From contig NZ_JAGIOA010000001.1 of NCBI RefSeq assembly GCF_017876435.1, forward strand, positions 62,001 to 126,000: DNA of 64,000 nucleotides, given 5' to 3'. The notes below the pieces were generated by a model. The model was not told the DNA's origin and searched no databases. It saw nothing but the letters and a program-made list of their open reading frames with translations. Position numbers and translations under genes: made by a program. The stretch is from Microbacterium phyllosphaerae. Its GTDB lineage: Bacteria > Actinomycetota > Actinomycetes > Actinomycetales > Microbacteriaceae. Positions 52,345 through 60,054 of this stretch are shown in pieces (within the stretch, counting starts at the first letter, position 1; each line of letters begins with the position of its first letter).

Positions 52345-53094
52345 GTGATCGACCTCGCACCCCTCGCCTGGGTGGCGCTCGGACTCGCGGCCGTCACGAT
52401 CGGCATCTCGAAGACCGCGCTCCCCGGTGGCAGCATCCTGGCCATCGCGCTCTTCGCGACCGTACTGCCCGCGCGCACGTCGACCGCGGCGATGCTCCTG
52501 CTGCTCATCGTCGGCGACGTGTTCGCGCTGATCACCTACCGCCGTCACGCGCACTGGCCGACTCTGCTGCGTCTCGCGCCCGCAGTCATCGCCGGGCTCG
52601 TCGCCGGGTTCGCGTTCCTCGCGCTCGCGGGCGACGGGATCGTGCGGCGGGCGATCGGCGTGATCCTGCTCGCGATGATCGCCGTCACCCTGTGGCGCCG
52701 ATGGCGGCAGAACAGGGCGGATGCCGTGGCGCCCGCCCCCGGCGGCCTGGTGCTCTCGGGGGTCTACGGCACCCTCGGCGGCTTCACGACCATGGTCGCG
52801 AACGCCGGCGGACCCGTCATGTCGATGTACTTCCTCGCGACCCGCACACCCGTGCAGGTGTTCCTCGGCACCTCGGCCTGGTTCTTCGCGATCATCAACC
52901 TCGTGAAGATCCCGTTCCTCGCGGGTCTCGGCCTGTTCGAGGGACACGTGCTGCTGATGGATGCCGTGCTCGCGCCGCTCGTCGTGATCGGCGCCCTCGC
53001 GGGCATCCGTCTCGCGAAGCGCATGAACCAGGTGCTGTTCGACCGCATCGTGATCGTGCTGACGATCGCCGGGGCGCTCTACCTGCTGTTCTGA
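52345..53094 (+). CDS. TauE/SafE-family membrane transporter
   Basis: 249 residues from the GTG at 52345, seven bases behind the ankyrin gene. Seven to eight helices, with the repeat-type motif GISKTALPGGSILAIA at the start and GGFTTMVANAGGPVMSMYFL in the middle, typical of the family. Members export or import organosulfur compounds or small carboxylates. In this operon an organic acid from the aldolase pathway is conceivable. Confidence 0.87.
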   Translation: MIDLAPLAWVALGLAAVTIGISKTALPGGSILAIALFATVLPARTSTAAMLLLLIVGDVFALITYRRHAHWPTLLRLAPAVIAGLVAGFAFLALAGDGIVRRAIGVILLAMIAVTLWRRWRQNRADAVAPAPGGLVLSGVYGTLGGFTTMVANAGGPVMSMYFLATRTPVQVFLGTSAWFFAIINLVKIPFLAGLGLFEGHVLLMDAVLAPLVVIGALAGIRLAKRMNQVLFDRIVIVLTIAGALYLLF

Positions 53095-53121
53095 CCGGGC
53101 GCCGCGCTCAGCGCGGCCCGG
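53095..53121. terminator. Terminator hairpin behind the TauE gene
   Basis: GCCGCGC (53101-53107) pairs with GCGCGGC (53111-53117) around TCA, extended by CCGG/CCGG outside a small bulge. It lies between the convergent TauE and SDR genes. Confidence 0.65.
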
Positions 53122-53153
53122 CTCAGCCCGACCCGGCCCCGCCTGACCCTGGC

Positions 53154-53987
53154 TCAGTCGAGGAAGATGTCGGGGAACAGCCGGTCGTCGGGTGTGCCCG
53201 GCACCGCAGCATAGCCCGAGAAGTCGGTCACGCCGTCGGCTTCGAGCACATCCTCGACGATCAGCGTCTGGCCGGTGTACTCCGCCGCAGGCTTAAGCAG
53301 CACGGCATAGGCGGCGTCGGCATAGATGTCGGGCGTGCGGCTCGCGGCCATGACCCTGTCGCCGCCGAGCAGGTTCTGCACCGCGGCGGTGGCGATGGTC
53401 GTGCGGGGCCACAGCGTGTTGGCCGCGATGCCGTCGCGGGCGAACTCCGCCGCGAGGCCGAGCGTGACCATCGTCATGCCGAACTTCGCGAGCGTGTACC
53501 CGGTGTGGGCGCCGAGCCACTTCGGCGTCGGGTTCAGCGGCGGCGACAGCGACAGGATGTGCGGGTTCTCGGCGTCCTTGAGGATCGGCACGGCGGCGCG
53601 CGACAGCATGAACGTTCCGCGCACGTTCACGTCCTGCATCAGGTCGTACTTCTTGGCGCCGAGGTCGAGCGAGCGCGAGAGGTCGATGACGCTGGCGTTG
53701 TTGATGACGATGTCGATGCCGCCGAACTCGCCCTGCGTCTTGAGCACGGCCTCGGTGATGTCGTCGTCATCGCGCACGTCGCCGACGATCGGCAGTGCCT
53801 GGCCACCCGCGGCGCGGATCTGCTCGGCCGCCGTGTGCACCGTGCCCTCGAGCTTGGGGTGCGGGGTGTCGGTCTTGGCGAGCATCGCGATGTTCGCGCC
53901 GTCAGCCGCGGCGCGCAAGGCGATCGCGAGCCCGATGCCGCGGCTGCCGCCGGACATGAGGATGGTCTTGCCTGCCAGTGTGCTCAT
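53154..53987 (-). CDS. SDR-family oxidoreductase, HSDL2-like
   Basis: 277 residues. Cofactor motif SGGSRGIG near residue 13, INNASVI, and an active site in HTGYTLAKFGMT. The LAKTDTPHPKLEGTVHTAAE segment is characteristic of the hydroxysteroid-dehydrogenase-like-2 group of SDRs, which are linked to fatty acid or steroid metabolism. AAGGTGG lies upstream of the ATG. It is downstream of another SDR gene on the same strand, separated by repeat E2. Confidence 0.88.
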   Translation of the reverse strand: MSTLAGKTILMSGGSRGIGLAIALRAAADGANIAMLAKTDTPHPKLEGTVHTAAEQIRAAGGQALPIVGDVRDDDDITEAVLKTQGEFGGIDIVINNASVIDLSRSLDLGAKKYDLMQDVNVRGTFMLSRAAVPILKDAENPHILSLSPPLNPTPKWLGAHTGYTLAKFGMTMVTLGLAAEFARDGIAANTLWPRTTIATAAVQNLLGGDRVMAASRTPDIYADAAYAVLLKPAAEYTGQTLIVEDVLEADGVTDFSGYAAVPGTPDDRLFPDIFLD

Positions 53988-54001
53988 CAGCCACCTTCTC
54001 G

Positions 54002-54060
54002 TTCGAATCGCGTGAATTGCAGTTTTGCGGGCTCGAATCTCACCAAGTGCGCGATTCGAA
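54002..54060. repeat. Repeat family E, copy 2
   Basis: Arms TTCGAATCGCG (54002-54012) and CGCGATTCGAA (54050-54060) pair perfectly, with TTGCAG and ACCAAGTG in the spacer as at 44666-44728. It lies between two SDR genes on the same strand, immediately upstream of one and behind the other. Confidence 0.8.
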
Positions 54061-54073
54061 TGCCCGGGGAGGT

Positions 54074-54835
54074 CTACTTCGGCGCCATCCGGATGGCGCC
54101 GTCGAGGCGGATCGTCTCGCCGTTGAGGTAGCCGTTCTCGACGATCTGCTGCACGAGGGCGGCGTACTCGTCGGGGCGGCCGAGCCGCGAGGGGAACGGC
54201 ACCTGCTGGCCGAGCGAGTCCTGCGCGGCCTGCGGCAGCCCCATCAGCATCGGGGTCTCCATGATGCCCGGGGCGATGGTGCAGACGCGGATGCCGTAGC
54301 GGGCGAGCTCACGAGCCACCGGCAGCGTCATGGCGTGGACCCCGCCCTTCGAGGCGGAGTAGGCGGGCTGGCCGATCTGACCGTCGAAGGCGGCGACGCT
54401 CGCGGTGTTCACGATGACGCCGCGGTCGCCGTCATCCGTCGCGTCGTTCTTCGCGATCACGGCGGATGCCTGCGAGAGCACGTTGAACGTGCCGACGAGG
54501 TTGATGCGCACGATGCGCTCGAAGTCGGCGAGCACCGCCGGGTTGCCGTCGCGGTCGAGGACCTTGGCCGGAGGCGCGATTCCGGCGCAGTTGACGACGA
54601 CGCGCAGCGGGGCGGCGGCCTGAGCGGCGGCGACGGCTGCGGCCGCGTCATCCGCGCTGGTGACATCTCCGGCGGCGAACACTCCGCCGAGCTCGTCGGC
54701 GATCTCCGCTCCGGCTGACGACGGGAGGTCGAGGATGGTCACGACGGCACCGGCCGCGGCCAGTCGGCGTGCGGTGGCGAGGCCCAGACCGGACGCACCG
54801 CCGGTGATGAGAGCACTCGAGCCCTGGATCTGCAT
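54074..54835 (-). CDS. SDR dehydrogenase, 3-hydroxyacyl-CoA dehydrogenase type-2-like
   Basis: 253 residues. Motifs: ITGGASGLG near residue 10, NCAGIAPP, and YSASKGG. The NCAGIAPPAKVLDRDG loop and APGIMETPMLMGLP resemble the HSD17B10/type-2 hydroxyacyl-CoA dehydrogenase group. It likely oxidises 3-hydroxyacyl-CoA or a similar secondary alcohol. GGAG lies before the ATG. The upstream gap 54836-55048 carries only a terminator hairpin. Confidence 0.88.
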   Translation of the reverse strand: MQIQGSSALITGGASGLGLATARRLAAAGAVVTILDLPSSAGAEIADELGGVFAAGDVTSADDAAAAVAAAQAAAPLRVVVNCAGIAPPAKVLDRDGNPAVLADFERIVRINLVGTFNVLSQASAVIAKNDATDDGDRGVIVNTASVAAFDGQIGQPAYSASKGGVHAMTLPVARELARYGIRVCTIAPGIMETPMLMGLPQAAQDSLGQQVPFPSRLGRPDEYAALVQQIVENGYLNGETIRLDGAIRMAPK

Positions 54836-54994
54836 GCGGTTCTCCTTCGAAACGTGTGCGACTCGGTGTCAGTTTACCTGATCCCGAGTATCAGCTGATC
54901 GCGCGGCCGAGCCGCCGCCGACCAGCCGTCGATCCGAGCCTACGACACCCCCGCTGACGCGCACCGGGGCGAAGGAGCACCCCGGTCACACACA

Positions 54995-55035
54995 CGACGA
55001 AGGGAGAGGACCCCCACAGTCCTCCCCCTCCGTCG
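54995..55035 (-). terminator. Terminator hairpin of the roadblock gene
   Basis: Arms 54995-55011 and 55019-55035 pair over 17 positions. Two of them are G-U pairs only when read on the minus strand, so it fits termination of the minus-strand transcript that ends at 55049. Confidence 0.65.
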
Positions 55036-55048
55036 CGGCTCTGTGCGC

Positions 55049-55705
55049 TCAGACCTCGATCTGAGCGGCGATCCCCTTCAGCTTGTGACGCGCGAGGGCG
55101 AGGTTCGCCGCCGCCCGGTTCAGCACGAGGTAGATGAACAGGCCGTTCGCGCTCGTCGTGTTCAGCACGTTGATGAGGTGGTACTGCGAGCTCAGCGTGA
55201 TGAGGATGTCGTCGATCTCGTCGGTTACCCCGAGATCGCGCATCGTGGCGAGCTTCGCGCGCACGACGTTCGAGTTGCCGGCCGCGGCGATGCCGAGGTC
55301 GAACGACGGGTTGCCGCCCTGGGCGAGCGCCATACCGCTGCCGTAGTCGACGATCGCGGCGCCGGTCGCGCCCTCGATGGCCAGCAACTGCTGCAGGGCG
55401 TCGTCAAGTGAACTCATGTCGTACTGCTCCTCTAGGGTCTTGCGTGATTCACCGACCGGTTCGTCGGCGCGATCGTCGGGTGATCCGTCGACCGTGGCCT
55501 CCGTGCCGCCTTCGGCCCAGATCCATTGCACGAACTGGTCGAGGTCATGCTCGGAGGGCTCCTGCGATGAGATCGCCGGCGCCTTGGGCAGACCGACCGA
55601 GAGTCCCGGCGCCGCATCCGAACCGTCGGTCGCGGCGTCCGGCGATGCGGCGTCGGCATCGCTGCCGTGCCTTCGCCACCACTGCGACCGGGACGAAACG
55701 CGCAC
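55049..55705 (-). CDS. Roadblock/LC7-domain protein with N-terminal extension
   Basis: 218 residues from the GTG at 55705. The C-terminal 120 residues (from MSSLDDALQQLLAIEGATGA) form a roadblock/LC7 domain, usually a partner of small GTPases in bacteria. The first 95 residues are low-complexity Ala/Asp/Ser plus a Trp-containing stretch (FVQWIWAEGG). An internal ATG at 55417 has GAGGAG nine bases upstream, so the short form alone may be made, or both. No GTPase gene is adjacent. Confidence 0.75.
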   Translation of the reverse strand: MRVSSRSQWWRRHGSDADAASPDAATDGSDAAPGLSVGLPKAPAISSQEPSEHDLDQFVQWIWAEGGTEATVDGSPDDRADEPVGESRKTLEEQYDMSSLDDALQQLLAIEGATGAAIVDYGSGMALAQGGNPSFDLGIAAAGNSNVVRAKLATMRDLGVTDEIDDILITLSSQYHLINVLNTTSANGLFIYLVLNRAAANLALARHKLKGIAAQIEV

Positions 55706-55840
55706 GAAGACCTCTGTGTGTCGATGGATGGGTGAAGAGGCCGCCGACGGCGGCCCGAACCGACACTAACCGCGGGCGAGCCCCCGGAACCGGGAGAATA
55801 TGTGCATACCGATATACGCTCTGACCGGGGGAACCGACGT

Positions 55841-56566
55841 ATGAGCATTCCGGATGTATCGATCGAGATTCCGGCACGCGTGCGCGCACTCGCGGGCGCC
55901 GCGGCGCTGAGCCCGGTCTGGCTGAACGGCATCGGCGGACTCACGTTCCACACCGACGACGGCCGCTACATCAAGTGGGGTCCGCACGACGCCGAGGCGA
56001 ACATGCGCGACGAGGCCGAGCGCATGCGCTGGGCGCGGCAATGGATCGTCGTGCCCGAGGTTCTCGCACAGGGGCAGGATGCCGATCACGAGTGGCTCGT
56101 CACGGCGGCGCTGCCCGGCCGCAGTGCGGTGGACGCGAGGTGGCGCGACGATCCGCGCACGGCGGTCCGAGGAGTCGGGGAGGCCCTGCGGGCGCTGCAC
56201 GATGCGCTGCCGGTCGACGAGTGTCCCTGGTCGTGGAGTCCCGAGTGGAGGATCGCCAACGCCGCCGAGCGTGGTGTCGCCGTGCCCGGCGACCTGCGCA
56301 CGCCCCCGCCCGTCGACAGGCTCGTCGTCTGCCACGGCGACGCCTGCATGCCGAACACCCTGCTCGACGACGACGGTCGTCCGCTCGCGCACGTCGACCT
56401 GGCCGCTCTCGGCACGGCCGACCGCTGGGCCGACATCGCGGTCGCCTCGATGAGCACGACGTGGAACTTCGGTCCCGGGTGGGAGGACGCGCTCATCGAG
56501 GCGTACGGGGTGGCACCCGACCGGGAGCGGCTCGAGTACTACCGCCGGCTCTGGAACGAGACCTGA
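55841..56566 (+). CDS. Aminoglycoside phosphotransferase APH(3')-like kinase
   Basis: 241 residues. The catalytic loop VVCHGDACMPNTLLDDDG followed by HVDLAALGTADRWADIA closely follows the APH(3') pattern (HGDAC-PN, then D-x-LG-ADR-x-DIA), with catalytic Asp in HGD and Mg-binding Asn and Asp kept. It is shorter than the usual 260-270 because the N-lobe is reduced. It may modify an aminoglycoside or another small alcohol. The ATG at 55841 is preferred over 55802; there is no clear ribosome site. Confidence 0.8.
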   Translation: MSIPDVSIEIPARVRALAGAAALSPVWLNGIGGLTFHTDDGRYIKWGPHDAEANMRDEAERMRWARQWIVVPEVLAQGQDADHEWLVTAALPGRSAVDARWRDDPRTAVRGVGEALRALHDALPVDECPWSWSPEWRIANAAERGVAVPGDLRTPPPVDRLVVCHGDACMPNTLLDDDGRPLAHVDLAALGTADRWADIAVASMSTTWNFGPGWEDALIEAYGVAPDRERLEYYRRLWNET

Positions 56567-56569
56567 GTC

Positions 56570-57865
56570 TCACTCCCCAGACGCTGAGGGCGCATCCGCA
56601 TCCTCGTGCAGCACCATCCGGATCTCCGCGATCCGTCGCCTATCCACAGCGGTCACGCGAATCGTCGCACCGGGCACCTCGACCGAGTCGCCGACCACCG
56701 CGAGGCGTCCGAGCATCTCGGTCACGAATCCGGCGACCGTGTCGGAGGCTCCGCGGGGCAGCTCGATGCCGGTGATCTCGGCGAAGTCCTGCAGGTTGAG
56801 GCGACCGTCGAGTGCGCCGCCGGCATCCGGCATCCGCTCTTCGGTGTCGTACTCGTCGAAGATCTCGCCGACGACCTCCTCCACGAGGTCTTCGAGGGTG
56901 ACGATGCCGTCGGTTCCGCCGTACTCGTCGACGACCACGGCGATCTGGTGGCCGGCTGCGCGCATACGGGTCAGCGTCGGCAGCACACCGGCCGTCGAGG
57001 GCACGTACTCGACGGGGCGCATGAGGCCCTGCACCGAGCGCGTCGCATCCTCGGCCGCCGCCTCGAACAGGTCGCGCACGTGCACGAAGCCGACGATGTC
57101 GTCGAGCGAGGCGTCGATCACGGGGTACCGCGAGAACGGCAGCTCCCGCACCTGGGTGATGGCATCCACGAGCGTCGATGCCCCGTCGAGCGCGACCACC
57201 TCGGGGCGCGGCCGCATGACCTCGCTGACCTGACGTCCGCGCAGTGACAGCACGTCGTCGAGGATCCGCCGCTCGTCGTCGGGCAGGCTCTGGTGCGTCG
57301 CGACGATGTCGCGCAGCTCCTCGTCGCTGAGCTCGTCGGCCGTCTTGTGAGGGTCTCCGCCGAGCAGACGCACGAGCGCGTTGGTCGAGATCGAGAGCAG
57401 CCAGATCACCGGACGCATGACCGTGGCGAAGCCGTCGAGCACCGGCGCGACCGCGTACGCGAACTGCGCGTTGCGCTGGATCGCGAGACGCTTGGGCACG
57501 AGCTCGCCGAGCACGAGTGACAGATACGCGATCACCAGCGTCAGCAGCACGGTCGCGAGAGTCATGGCGAGCGGCGCCGCGACGCCGAGGTTCTCGAGCA
57601 GCGGCGCCACCGACGGGGCGATGGATGTCGCGCCGTAGGCGGCCGAGGCGAAGCCGGCGACGGTGACACCGATCTGCACGGCGGAGAGGAACGTGTTGGG
57701 GTTGCGGGCCAGGCCGGCGACCTTCTCGCCGCGCTTGCCTCGGGCGGCGATCGCGTTGAGCTGGCTCTCGCGCAGCGTGACCAGGGCCATCTCGGTCGCG
57801 GCGAACACTCCACCGACGAGCACGAAGACGAACACCAGGGCGATGTTCAGTGCGAGGTCGCCCAT
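56570..57865 (-). CDS. CNNM/CorC-type membrane protein with CBS pair
   Basis: 431 residues. Domains in order: DUF21/CNNM membrane part (four helices, residues 1-170, starting ALNIALVFVFVLVGGVFAATEMAL), a CBS pair (about 200-320, MRPRPEVVALDGAS and VVVDEYGGTDGIVTLEDLVEE), and the C-terminal CorC/HlyC domain (LDGRLNLQDFAEITG). Such proteins act in Mg2+/Co2+ export or homeostasis, not haemolysis. GAGGTG lies upstream of the ATG. Confidence 0.92.
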   Translation of the reverse strand: MGDLALNIALVFVFVLVGGVFAATEMALVTLRESQLNAIAARGKRGEKVAGLARNPNTFLSAVQIGVTVAGFASAAYGATSIAPSVAPLLENLGVAAPLAMTLATVLLTLVIAYLSLVLGELVPKRLAIQRNAQFAYAVAPVLDGFATVMRPVIWLLSISTNALVRLLGGDPHKTADELSDEELRDIVATHQSLPDDERRILDDVLSLRGRQVSEVMRPRPEVVALDGASTLVDAITQVRELPFSRYPVIDASLDDIVGFVHVRDLFEAAAEDATRSVQGLMRPVEYVPSTAGVLPTLTRMRAAGHQIAVVVDEYGGTDGIVTLEDLVEEVVGEIFDEYDTEERMPDAGGALDGRLNLQDFAEITGIELPRGASDTVAGFVTEMLGRLAVVGDSVEVPGATIRVTAVDRRRIAEIRMVLHEDADAPSASGE

Positions 57866-57891
57866 CAGCGGGTCACCTCACGAGGTGCGGG

Positions 57892-57915
57892 GGCGCCCGA
57901 GGTCATTCGGGCGCC
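57892..57915. terminator. Terminator hairpin behind the TerC gene
   Basis: GGCGCCCGA (57892-57900) pairs with TCGGGCGCC (57907-57915) around GGTCAT. It lies between the TerC stop and the CorC-type start on the same strand. A small CACCTC/GAGGTG hairpin at about 57873-57887 follows. Confidence 0.65.
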
Positions 57916-57959
57916 GGGTCTGTCAGGGTCTGCGGACGCGTCGGATCGGCGCGAGGTGT

Positions 57960-58997
57960 TCACGAGTGTTCCTTTTCGGTGTCGGTGGTGAGCGGAGCAG
58001 AGGGGGAGGAGGAGTTGTCGAGTGCGTCGCGCTTGTCGTCGCGGCGCGTCTTCATGAGGCTCGCGACGGTGGCGACGGCGATCGTCGCGCCGATGAACAC
58101 GAGCGAGAACCAGATCGGGATCTCGGGAGCCCACAGCATCGGCTCGCCGCCGTTGATGAACGGCAGCTCGTTGACGTGCATCGCGTGCAGCACGAGCTTG
58201 ACGCCGATGAAGGCGAGGATGACCGCGAGGCCCTGCGCGAGGTACACGAGGCGCTGCAGCAGACCGCCGATGAGGAAGTACAGCTGGCGCAGACCCATGA
58301 GGGCGAACGCGTTGGCAGTGAAGACGATGTACGCCTCTTCGGTCAGACCGTAGATCGCGGGGATCGAGTCGACGGCGAAGATGAGGTCGACGAAGCCGAT
58401 CGCGATGATCACGAGGAACATCGGGGTGAAGAAGCGCTTGCCGTCGCGCTGCACGGTCAGGCGGTCGCCGTTGTACTCGTCGCTCACCGGCAGGATGCGG
58501 CGCACGAAGCGCATGAAGCGGCCGTTCGCCGGGTTGTGATCACCCTGCGCGAAGGCCTGACGGTACGCGAGGAACAGCAGCAGGGCGCCGAAGAGGTAGA
58601 AGATCCAGGAGAAGTTCTCGATCAGTGTGGCGCCGAGGGCGATGAACCCACCGCGCATGATCAGCGCGATCACGATGCCGATCATCAGCACCTTCTGCTG
58701 ATAGATGCGCGGCACGGCGAACCCGGTCATCACGATCAGGAAGACGAAGAGGTTGTCGATCGACAGCGCCTTCTCGGTGAGGTATCCGGCGAAGTACTCG
58801 CCGCCGTACGTCCACCCCGAGACGGTGCCGATGCCGACGCCGAACAGCAGCGCGAGGCCGATGTAGAAGGCCGACCAGCGGGCGGACTCGCCGATGGTGG
58901 GCTCATGCGGCTTCCGCACGTGCGCGAAGAACTCGTACACGAAGAAGGCGATCGTGACGGCGATCGTGATGATCCACACGAGAGGCGTGATGTTCAA
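57960..58997 (-). CDS. TerC-family metal exporter (Alx/MeeF type)
   Basis: 345 residues from a TTG at 58997, with GGAG six bases upstream. Upstream ATGs would put the start inside a structured leader. About nine helices are visible; acidic membrane residues in EKALSIDNLFVFLIVMTGF and GFVDLIFAVDSIPAI are the family's metal-binding marks. TerC proteins export Mn2+, often protecting secreted enzymes. The yybP-ykoY element in front supports a manganese role. Confidence 0.9.
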   Translation of the reverse strand: MNITPLVWIITIAVTIAFFVYEFFAHVRKPHEPTIGESARWSAFYIGLALLFGVGIGTVSGWTYGGEYFAGYLTEKALSIDNLFVFLIVMTGFAVPRIYQQKVLMIGIVIALIMRGGFIALGATLIENFSWIFYLFGALLLFLAYRQAFAQGDHNPANGRFMRFVRRILPVSDEYNGDRLTVQRDGKRFFTPMFLVIIAIGFVDLIFAVDSIPAIYGLTEEAYIVFTANAFALMGLRQLYFLIGGLLQRLVYLAQGLAVILAFIGVKLVLHAMHVNELPFINGGEPMLWAPEIPIWFSLVFIGATIAVATVASLMKTRRDDKRDALDNSSSPSAPLTTDTEKEHS

Positions 58998-59131
58998 GGA
59001 GGTCTCCAAAAGACGTAGGCGTGACGATGTCGACGCCAAGGTCTTCTCCATCTTCGAGAACGAAGACCGGGGACCCGGGATGCAGGGACATCCGTAATGA
59101 CGAGCCGCCCGTGGTGGAGTACTCCCCTTGG
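58998..59131 (-). ncRNA. yybP-ykoY manganese riboswitch
   Basis: On the minus strand the leader shows AAGGGGAGTAC, then CTCGTCATTACGG, a GC-rich stem with CCCGGG, and ends GGAGACCTCC just before the TTG start. These are the conserved blocks of the yybP-ykoY family. The ribosome site GGAG lies inside the terminal GGAGACCTCC, so Mn2+ binding probably controls translation of the TerC gene. Extent is approximate. Confidence 0.88.
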
Positions 59132-59256
59132 GTTCATTCGATGCTAGCGAATACATCGGCATTCCAGCTATGAGAAAGCTGAGTATGCGCTGATGGTGTG
59201 GGCACCCGCCGTGGGAGGCACCCGCCGTGTGATGACGGTGGGATGCCGCTCGCGGC

Positions 59257-60054
59257 TCAGGCGGTCGGGCCGAGGATGAAGTTCCACGCCCCCGTCAGCA
59301 CCGCTGTGGCGATCGCGACGACCGGGATGACTGCGGCGAGAGCGACGAGCAGGGTGTCTCGTCGATCCCAGACCGACTCCCTGGCCCACGACCTCGGTCC
59401 GTTGCCGCCGAACCCGCGGGCCTCCATGGCGGTCGCCAACGATGACCCGCGACGGATCGCGAGCACGAACAGCGCGAACGCCATGCCGAAGGCCCGACGC
59501 ACGCGCCCCTCGTCGGCGACGCCGCGCGCCCGCCGCGCGAGAGCGAGGGCCCGCCAGTCCTCGACGAGCAGTCCGAGCATCCGCATCCCGGCCAGCGCGC
59601 CGACGACGAATCTCGCCGGCAGCTTGATCCGCTGAGCGAGGTCGTCGGCGAGATCCGTCGGATCGACGGTGATGAAGAGCACCACCGCGGGAAGGCCGAT
59701 CGCGAGCACGCGCACCGCGGTCGCCGCAGCCAGCGCGAGCGATCCGTCGCTGACGCGCATCACGAACCACTCGACATGGATCGTGCCGCTGGTGGCGCCG
59801 TAGAGCGCGATGGTCACGGCGCTCAGCGGCGCGGCGATCCACAGCACGGCCGTGCGGGTCCAGAACTCCTTCGCGCGGAGGCCAGCGAGAAGCAGCAGCG
59901 GGATCTCGAGCAGCAGCGCGACGGATGCCGAGACGACATCGATCGTCAGCACGAGGGGCAGCGCGATGAGCAGCGCCGCGGCGAGTTTGGCCAGGGCGGA
60001 GCGCGGCGCGATCGGTCCCGGTCGGTCGACGCGGGCGGTGAGCGGATCGATCAT
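59257..60054 (-). CDS. ykoC: ECF transporter T component, YkoC-like
   Basis: 265 residues of the EcfT/CbiQ family. Five or so helices; the coupling motifs ALARRARGVAD and ATAMEARGFGG (ArgGly-type) that contact the ATPases are present. It starts on the last base of the ATPase gene. With the S component and dual ATPase upstream it forms a complete group-I-like ECF importer, and the TPP riboswitch assigns it to thiamine or its HMP precursor. Confidence 0.9.
   Translation of the reverse strand: MIDPLTARVDRPGPIAPRSALAKLAAALLIALPLVLTIDVVSASVALLLEIPLLLLAGLRAKEFWTRTAVLWIAAPLSAVTIALYGATSGTIHVEWFVMRVSDGSLALAAATAVRVLAIGLPAVVLFITVDPTDLADDLAQRIKLPARFVVGALAGMRMLGLLVEDWRALALARRARGVADEGRVRRAFGMAFALFVLAIRRGSSLATAMEARGFGGNGPRSWARESVWDRRDTLLVALAAVIPVVAIATAVLTGAWNFILGPTA

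Noticed and set aside
57960..59162. ATG start at 59162 for the TerC protein
   Set aside because: It would translate the riboswitch and add 55 polar residues absent from the family; the TTG at 58997 has a good ribosome site.
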